Positions 33,401 through 42,400 of a stretch of DNA of 64,000 bases are shown here, piece by piece. The first letter of the stretch is position 1, and each line of letters starts with the position of its first letter. Source of the DNA: Lucinisca nassula (taxonomy: Eukaryota; Mollusca; Bivalvia; Lucinida; Lucinidae). Location: positions 115,943,900-116,007,899 of the forward strand of contig OY757025.1 in NCBI GenBank assembly GCA_963580285.1, given 5' to 3'. The translations under genes were made by a program, and so were the position numbers. Below the pieces are notes generated by a model, which did no database searches, was not told the DNA's origin, and saw nothing but the letters and a program-made list of their open reading frames with translations.

Positions 33401-36400
33401 AAACAGAGAGAGAAGATTTTTATGCAATACTGCTTCCACAGGCAAAACACCTAGGAGAGCTAGGCAGGCAGAATTGGAGGTATTGTCAGGTAGACCCTGA
33501 ATTTGTTTCAAGGATTTTCTTTGAAATTTTTCAAGATTTTCTATATCTTTTGGTCTCAGAAATTGGGTTTCCAGCCCATAGAGTAGTCTTGGTATTACGA
33601 AAGTAGACCAGATATGGCTATTTTGAGATGCATTGAGGCCATTTCCCCCATGAAACCCAGCCCCCATTAATGAGTAAGCAGTCTTTCTCCCTAAAGTAAT
33701 CTTTCCCTGGGTGTCCACTTTTTGAGATGTATTTCTCAATATTCCTAGGTGCACTGTATCGTCTGTTGCATCCACTTTTTCCCCAGCTAAAAATATGTCA
33801 AAATCGAGATCTTTCTTTCTACGACCGGTATAGCAGAGGATGTGGCTTTTTGTTGGGTGAATACAATATCTATCACAGTTGGCACTATTTTCTACGTCCC
33901 AAACCATAATCTGCATCTCAGCCTTGCTTCCGCTCATTAATGCCAGATCATCTGCCACTGTAATGTGAGGAATACTGATACATCCAATTTTGGAACCTGT
34001 GTATGTCTTTTCCAGATGCAGTAGTAATGGGTTGTTGTATCTCTTATAGTGTCCTGTGGATAGAACTCCGCCCTGTCTCACTCCCTGCTTAATGTTGATC
34101 GGATGTGATAGTTCTCCTGCCCATTTGATCCTGGAGGAGCAGTCTGAGTAGAGGTCCTTCAGCAACAGCCATTCCCTTCCTCTAACACCGTCCAAATATA
34201 ACTTCCGCAGGAGAGAATTTTGATCGACCACATCGAAAGCCTTCTGGGTATCCAGTGTTGTAAGAAAAAGGTCCTGCTTATTGTTGTTTGCTTCTAGGAC
34301 ACACTCCGACAGGATAAGTGCAGCATTCAAAGATGAACAGCCTGAAGTAAAACCCTTCTGTAGTCTAGATTGAGTATCATCAAAGGTCTGCATATGACGG
34401 GCATTGATTATATGTTCCAGGACTTTAAGGATGACCGGGGTAACTGTGATGCCTCTGTAGTTTCCCGGGTTGCTTGGATCTCCCTTTTTATAAATAGGGG
34501 TCAGAATGCCCTCTTTGAGTATCGCAGCAATTGTCCCTGAAGCAATGAGATAATTCAGGAAACAGGTTAAGTATCCATGGACTTCCTGACCAGCCAGTTT
34601 GAGATGTTCACTTGTTAGCCCCATTATATCTACAGCTTTGTTGTTATTTAGTCGTTTTAGAGCGGCAATCACCTCCGCATCAGTAACTGGAGTAATCGGT
34701 GAGGTTTCTGCTTTACAGATCTGTTCGATGGCCTCAACATCAAGGTCTACCATCTTCTTGTACTGTTGGTCAAATTGAAGTTTGTCTGAAGGGGTTGCGA
34801 GTTTCTCAAAGTGCTCCGCCCATCCCTCACGAATCTCATCTGTGGTTTCATACTCCCTACCTTCCAAAATCAGTGTTTGCAGCTGTGTATTGGATGTCTT
34901 ACGTTGGTTATCCACCAATTTGAAAAATGTCCTAGGGTCATTTCTTGAATTCATAATCTCTTCCACCTTGTCCTTCCTCATTTTTATTGCTTCCAACCTC
35001 TGTTCTTTTCTTAGGGTTCTTTTAGCCGCTTTCCTATTCCTAACAGTTTCATCAGAGCTGTCTGTTGGTGAGCCTGACTGTCGCCAATTCCACCATGCTA
35101 GTCTGCTATCCCTTACTGCATCATGTATTCTACTTGACCATGGTCTATTTCTCATCTGACGGATAATGGCTTCAGACCTGTGTTTTGGTATACTTGATGA
35201 GGTTGCCTGCTTCAACACTGCATTCAAGTGGCTAAGTGGGTAGATGATGTCTATCTCAGAGTTGAGAGAGGGGAGGAAGGTGTCAAAGGGGAGAAGGTTC
35301 CTTCTGATGGATGCCTGATAGACCTTCTTATCACATTTATCCAATTTTGGTTTGCATGTGACTTTAATATTCTGTCTCACTCTACTTTTGATCTGGAAAT
35401 CGAAAGTGCCTACCACTGGGATGTGGTCTGAGGTATTAAGAGAGTTCCTGGTCTCCACTGAGATCTCCCTCACTGCATGTTTACTCTGGTCATTGTAGAA
35501 AATGTAATCAATTTCTGCCTTGTCGGATTTGTTCGGATGAAAGAAGGTTTCGTTCCCGACCTGTTCATGAGACAAGTTATTGGTTACAACGAAGCTTTCC
35601 AGAAGGACATCCTGAATGTTGCCTTTACGAGGTTTCAGCGAAGCATTCATGTCACCAACTATCAGGACACTATGTGTTCTGTTGTAGATGTTCAAGATTT
35701 CCTCTAGCTGGTCCAAAACCTGTTGGAAATTTTCTCTGTCTGTAGAAGAACCCTTAGAGTTTCTGCTTGGCATATACACACAGGAAATCAGCAGCGGGGG
35801 TACGGTCATAATCTCAATAGCAACGATCCTATTACCTCCCACAGACAGTTTCTTCACTGTGTTGTTCATCTTCTTGCTATAGAGTATAGCGACACCGCCA
35901 TATCCTCGTGGCTTCTGTATAGGAGGAAGAGGGTTCTCGTCATCCACCGCTTTACTATGAGCATAGTGAGAACAGAACATCTTTTCCAAATCTGGGAGCT
36001 GAAAATTAAACAACCAATGCTCCTGTATGGCCAGAATATCACACTTTTTAAGGCACTCCTTGACAAACACTGAATTACTCTCTATGTTTTTAACATTGAG
36101 GGTACCCACTGTTATGAGCTTTGTCTTCTCCATCTCTTCTCGGAGGCACGGCCTGTCCCTAAAAAAGGTCTCTTTTTTTGTGCATCTAATATTGGGTGTA
36201 TAGTATGTGTATTTGCATTGTCCTGAATAGGTTCACTATGTGTCAAGTCCTTGGTAGTAAGGTCTATGAAGACTGTATCCTCTTTTCCCTCATGGGGTAT
36301 TAGCTGACTCGGAGATTCACTCATATCTTGTTCCATATCCGTAGGGACTTGCATCGGTATAGTGATGTTTTCTCTCCTTTTACTAGTAGTAACTTCTGGT

Positions 36401-39400
36401 TCTGCACTTTCAGTCTCCAAAGTCAAGCTCCTAGTGGTAGACTGCATTGCCTCCCCAGCATCTGCATGACCTGTAGTGGGGTTTTCTGTGGTTTGCACTT
36501 TGTCCCCTTGTGAATTTCTTATTGGTCTGGTTTTGGCTATACAGACGTTTGCGTGGTGCCCTTGGCTATTTTTCCCTGTATTTGGATCCCGAAGACTGCT
36601 TACTCCATTTTCATAGAGAGGCTGCCCTTGTGCATGTCTTGTTCTCATTCCATTGTGCCAAGTTCCTAATTGATTGGGGAAAGAAAAATTCCTAGGGCCA
36701 GGTGTAACCGGGACATACTGTATACCAGGTTCCTGCAAGGGTATGTTCTGCTGGCGCGTATATGGTCCAGCGTGCAACCCCCCAGATATATGTTGGGTTC
36801 CCACTGTTGTCTGATAGGGATTCAGCAGTGGGATGTTACAGGCTTGTGGATGGAGATTGTGGTAAGGTCCCCGATAAGGTGGCATGACAAATGCTTGAGG
36901 TTGAGAATGCTGGAAGGGTCCATAATTGGGTGGGGGTATGAAACTGGGTGGCATACTGGGCATATGCATTCCTAGATTTGGTAAATGCTGGCTTGGGGCA
37001 TGATTGCTCAGAACAGCCATACCAGCTATATTCCTTTGCTGCAGCACTTGCATTTCCACATTTTGAAGTCTTAATTTTAATTGCTCCATCTCTACATTGC
37101 GTATGCTCTCCCTCATTTTGGACATTTCCTGTTCTACCATAGAGGACATGTGCATAGTCATTAATTGGTCCTTAGTAATGGTCTCTGCACAAGGGGTCCC
37201 AGACAAGAGCCCCTTATTAATATTTCCAACCCCTTCTGTCTGATTTTCTTTAGGACTTAAAAGAACCTCCCGCCTCAATATTTTGTTTGAGTTTTCCAAG
37301 TCATTAATTTTCTTTTCATAATTATTAAGAAGAGACCTTGCCATTTTCAGCTGCTCTTCCAACTCTAAGTCTTTTGACTTTTGATTATCCCCCTTTTTTT
37401 ATGTTTACCCGGCTTGGGTCCTACGTCTGGAGTCCCCTGTGCCCCCACTTTAATTGGTTCTAGAGACTCGGTTAGGTTTGAATTACTCAGCTGATCCCTG
37501 TCCAATGTATGCTCTTTATCCACCTTAAGGCACGACTCAGACACCTGCCCCTGGGGTTTAGTGACCTGTTGCCTTTTCCCTTTGTTGCCCACGGGTAGTC
37601 CTGAACCCCCATAACCTTGCTTTACCTCATCTCTTGTACTGGTCGGGTTAGGGTTTTGTAAGGTTTTAACTCTACAGCCCGTACCCATCTGCTTAGGGTG
37701 TTCTGGGGTTCTAGTTGATTGAGATTCAGGGGTAACTTCAAGCTGTAGAGGTTGGGCTTTAGTTTTACCTTTGCCCCGACTGCATGATAAGGGATTATTC
37801 CCTGCTTTTAGATTGTGGCTGGGGACCATATGTGTTGAAGCAGTCGTAATTTTTGGGAGGGTCTGTATAGTTAGGGGGTTTTCAGGGTGAACAGGCGGGA
37901 TAACCAATTGTTTCGGGAGGGTCTGCTGGGCAGAGGGGTCATCAGGCATACCAGCCACAGACTGTGGGTTGTTTTCCATTGAGTTCCGATCAGCCAGCCC
38001 CAAGAGATCGTCAGAAATTTCACGCATCTCATGAGAACATGATATACAATAATAGGGTTCATCTGACTCTGTGAACCTAACAATATCCTCTTCTGACAGA
38101 CTTTCACAGTGTATATGAAACCAGTTCTCACAGCCGTCGCATAGTATGCCCGATGAACCAACCATAGTTGAGCAACTTGGACAGGGTACAGGGTCCTCTG
38201 GATCATTCTGTTCAATACTGGTATTTGCCTGTGCAATGCACATTACATCCCGGTTCACTGTACCCTGGGACTGGGAAACCACAAGCTCTGTTGTATTTAC
38301 TTCCGCAGATGGCTTTGCACGGTCATATCCAGGCTTTGCATTCGGTTTCCCAATCACAAGGGACCTTAAATCTTCCAAAATCAAACTGGAAAGTTCCCTA
38401 TCAAGCAAAGCTACATCTTTGCTCTGTACAATAGACTCTGTAATTTGGACATGCTCTGGATTAAAAAGATGTGCTTCCTTGCCGTTAACCATTAATTTGG
38501 ATTTTGTATGGTACATATTGATCATGTATTTTAATTTATTGGTAGATTTTTTATAAATCTTCAGCTGTGATTCAACTATTGCACCAGACAAGTCCCTGCA
38601 GTCTTTGTTACCTATTTTCATGTTTGCGTTCTCATCAGCCTTGACTAGCTCAAAATGTTCGACCAATTTGGTTTTATAGAGCTCGTACATGGCTGCAGAG
38701 AATGTGAAAATATAGTTTCCCTCTTTAACTTCAGTCAGAACCTTATATTCAGCATTACAAGCACTCAGCTTTTTCCTCCAGGCTTTGTCCAGATTCAGAG
38801 TGTACCCTCTTTGGATTTCGCTATCACTTTCATCACTTTCAGTTAGGTTATTACTAGTTGCGGTCAAGTTTTCCGCCTTATACACTGCCAGGCAGTTTTC
38901 TGAACTATTTATAACTTCATTTTTACTCCCATGAGAGTTTGTGGGAAGGACAGACCCTGGATGCCCACCTGCCTCGATCAGACGCTGCAGGTTTCTAGTG
39001 CTTCTCCTGGTTGTCATTGACATTTTAACTGCTACGATGAACGACCCAGGTTGTAGGTGTTCAGATAGATAATGGCACAGACTCCTGTCTTCAGCACACA
39101 GGCACAGACAGAACAATATGACATACAATCCCTTAAGACCTACAGAACCATTCATTTAGAACTACGTTGCATGATTACGACCATTAAGGCTAAAAGTAAG
39201 GGAAGTGATAACATTTACATAAAATTTAAGGCTAAAACACTAGATGCAAAATGAATGAAGGATAATTTGTAATGAACTATGGTCTTAAAATAAAAGTTAA
39301 AAATAGGGCACTTAAAAACAGTTTTTTTAAGGTTGCAGAGGTGATACTCGTCAAACACTAGTTAGGGTCGTATTTTCTTTCCAGGTAGCTGAAGTGGCTA

Positions 39401-42400
39401 GAAGATGTCACACTGGGTCACTCAAATATGATGTGCATTCGCTGATTCTGTGATTCTAGAAATGTTTTTTTTTTTTTGGGACTGCAGCGGTAATACTCGT
39501 TGAATACGCCTTTGAATCAATCACCGCAGTTGGGGTAATATCTCTTCCCAGGGAGGGTAAGTGGCGAAGAAAAGTCACACCGGGTCACTTTTAATATTTT
39601 AAGTGCTTTTGCTGATTCTATGATTCTAGAAAAAGTTTGGGATTGCAGAGGTAATACTCGTTGAATACGCCTTTGAATCAATCACCATAGTTGGGGTCGT
39701 ATTTTTCTCGAACAAGTAAAGTGGAGAAAAACATCAAAATAGTTACAAGGTGCCGTTCTAATGTGATAGCACGTTTGTTAATTCAGATAAGGTAGCTTTT
39801 CAGACTCTAAAGTATGGCCAAATGCCAGCAATAAAAGGAGTGTTCCATGAAACCACAAAAATTCAATATGGCGGCCTATTGTTCTGGCGTGGTCGGATGA
39901 CGCAATTTCTTATTTTTGCCAATAACTCTTTCACAGCACAGATTTTTCCAGTTCCTTCACCAGCAATTATTTACACCATTTAAAACACTTTGTTCCTTCA
40001 CCAGCAAGTTAAATAAAATAACTTTGAAACTAAAATTTTTTTAAAAGTTCGTGAGCTCAATTTAAAACACGTCTTCCCATCACCAGTGCCCAATTCTAGC
40101 TGCGACTACTATACCACAGTAAACACACACAAACAGTTTCAAAAATGATCGATATAAAACTGTAAGAGGAGTTGAGATGACAAGAGGTGCCTATCGTATA
40201 TCAACTGAAGCTTAAAAATGGCTAAGTTCACAATGTGCAAGAAGTAATAAAAAAAAATATTCTGAGAATTATGCCGAAACCACATGCACATCCTCATACC
40301 ATGGCGAAAGCACACGCAAAGTTTCAAAATGATCGATATAAAACTGTAGGAGAAGTTGCGATGACAAGACACCCAGTGGAAAATGTTGACGGAAAGACGG
40401 ACATACAACCGGACGGACGACCGGACGGGCGGTTGGACAGACGGACGGAAACTTGCATGCCAAAAATGTTAGCTATGCTGCTAATATTCACGTGACTATC
40501 ACTGATCTGTCCGTATCGGTTATATTTATAGCCAGATGGCCACTATGTCCTGCTATTCTGACGTCAAAGTCTTGTGTAAAGAGAGTTTCCAGTAAAACCT
40601 ATATTCTTGCATAAATACCTATGCGCATGGCTGTTTGAAGCCAATATCAAATGGACCGAAAGCCGTGCTCAAACAGCAAAAACCATATTCAAATCTTGAA
40701 ATTCGTGTGCTGTTTGAACATGGATTTCGAGCTTTTGATATCACAAGACGGGCCTTGCTTTGTTTACGTTGCGTTGAGCGACGTAACGTCACCGCCCTGA
40801 ACGTAGCAGTTTAGGGTTATATGATGACATCACTGCATGACAACGTCTTTGTAAACAACATTGTGCACTGGCCGCCATTTTGGTTTGCCTGTCGCATTTG
40901 GAGAGTTTATAGGGAATTTTATGGCGCTTTTGGGCGTTTTCGTCAAAATTTGCTGTCGGATTCGTAAGTTATGCAAGAACAACGATCATCCATGGTTATT
41001 TCATTGCATTAACATTTGCCGGATCCCTCGGACGATATTTGAACATTCGGCCTAGCGGCCTCATGTTCAAACAGCTCCCTCGGGATCCGGCAAATGTTAA
41101 TGCATGAAAAACCATGGTTGATCCCTATACTGGAAACGTATCGAGGGTAACACAGTGTAGACCCAGATCAGAACGCGGCGTCTGATCAGAGTCTATACTG
41201 TTTGTTTAAAATAGATGAATTCAAGGATTAAGCGTTCAGTACTATTTTTCCAAGCCATCACTCAGAGACAGTAGACGCTGCTTTGATTTGGAAGTAGGAA
41301 ATGTGCAAATGGTGGAAAATCAGTCCCTTAAAACCCACTTCAGGCGGGAAAACCCTAAACGGTACACCATCAAAATTAAAACAAGAGCACCGCATGCGGG
41401 TTCCAACGCTCGGCTGCAAAAATTCTAAGTCGAAAAAGGGGCATAAGTGTACCAAAAATATTTTAGGGTGACCTCACCTATTGGTATGAGTTCCCTTTTT
41501 CATAATGAACAACTAGTCCGAGTTTCAAGTAAATATGTTCAGTAATGACAAAGATATTAAAAAATGTCCAAGTTTTTGCAAACAATCTAAGTCGAAAAGG
41601 GGGCATAACTGTTTTGAGGGTGACCTCACCTATTGGTTTGAGTTGCCCTTTTCATAATGAACAACTAGTCCGAGTTTCAAGTAAATATGTTTAGTATTGA
41701 CAGAGATATTACAAAATGTCCAAGTTTTTTGCACGACGACGACGCCAGAGCTATGACAATACCTCGTCGTTTTCTTCGAAAACAGCCGAGCCAATAAAAC
41801 CTTAAAATAGGCCTGACAGCCCTTAAATGACAAAGGGTTGTTTAAGGTTCCCGTCAACACTATTTAGTTCATTTTGGAGATGTTGCCTCCAATGTTATTG
41901 GACTAACCCGGCATTGAGATGGAATGGAATCTCAATGGAACAAATAGGTGCATATGCTTGAACTGTCCGTCAAATGACACATGTACTTGTCAAACAAAAT
42001 ACATACAAAAATGTATAGCAATGGAAGTGTCAACCGGTATACAATGGATTAAATCGTATCTTGCTGTTCACGACAATCCCTATATTTGCAAACAGTGTAG
42101 ATCCAGACCAGTTGGCTTCTGATCAGGATCACTGTTTGTCATTCAGTTTATGAATTTGTAGCAGTAAATTACATCAAGTAATTTGATTGGTTGATAGACA
42201 GAAATGGGTGTGGCTTAAATGAATATTCAGCAAGATAAGCTAAATAGTTATTTCTAATGTGTTTCGTTACTAACAGGCCTGTACCAAATGACGGGTGGAT
42301 CAAGCCAGTCGTTCGTGACAAAGTCGAGCGCTGTACACCCGACAACGACAACTCTTCAGCCGACGGACGCCTGTACTATCGCGAAGAATAATTGTGTATT

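Larger units (their letters stand above)
32470..40089 (-). mobile_element. Full-length three-ORF non-LTR retrotransposon
   Basis: About 7.6 kb on the minus strand. 5' region with tandem monomers, ORF1a (PHD), ORF1b (coiled coil), ORF2 (endonuclease/RT), then a 3' region ending in an (ACA)n tail at 32470-32480. CCAATT at 32464-32469 and 40090-40095 is a likely 6-bp target duplication, which puts the whole unit inside repeat E. The ORFs are free of stops, implying a young insertion. It lies antisense in the last intron of the antistasin-like gene. The clade is not settled: no RNase H was seen and the endonuclease is of the AP (EEP) type, as in CR1, jockey and relatives. Confidence 0.85.

Noticed and set aside
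34699..38556. Plus-strand ORFs across the LINE (for example 34782-35159, 35723-36073, 38146-38556)
   Set aside because: Antisense shadows of the LINE ORFs without domain content.
32666..39155. Treating the three long minus-strand ORFs as host genes
   Set aside because: Endonuclease and reverse transcriptase motifs, the order of the ORFs, the (ACA)n tail and the target duplication identify a LINE.
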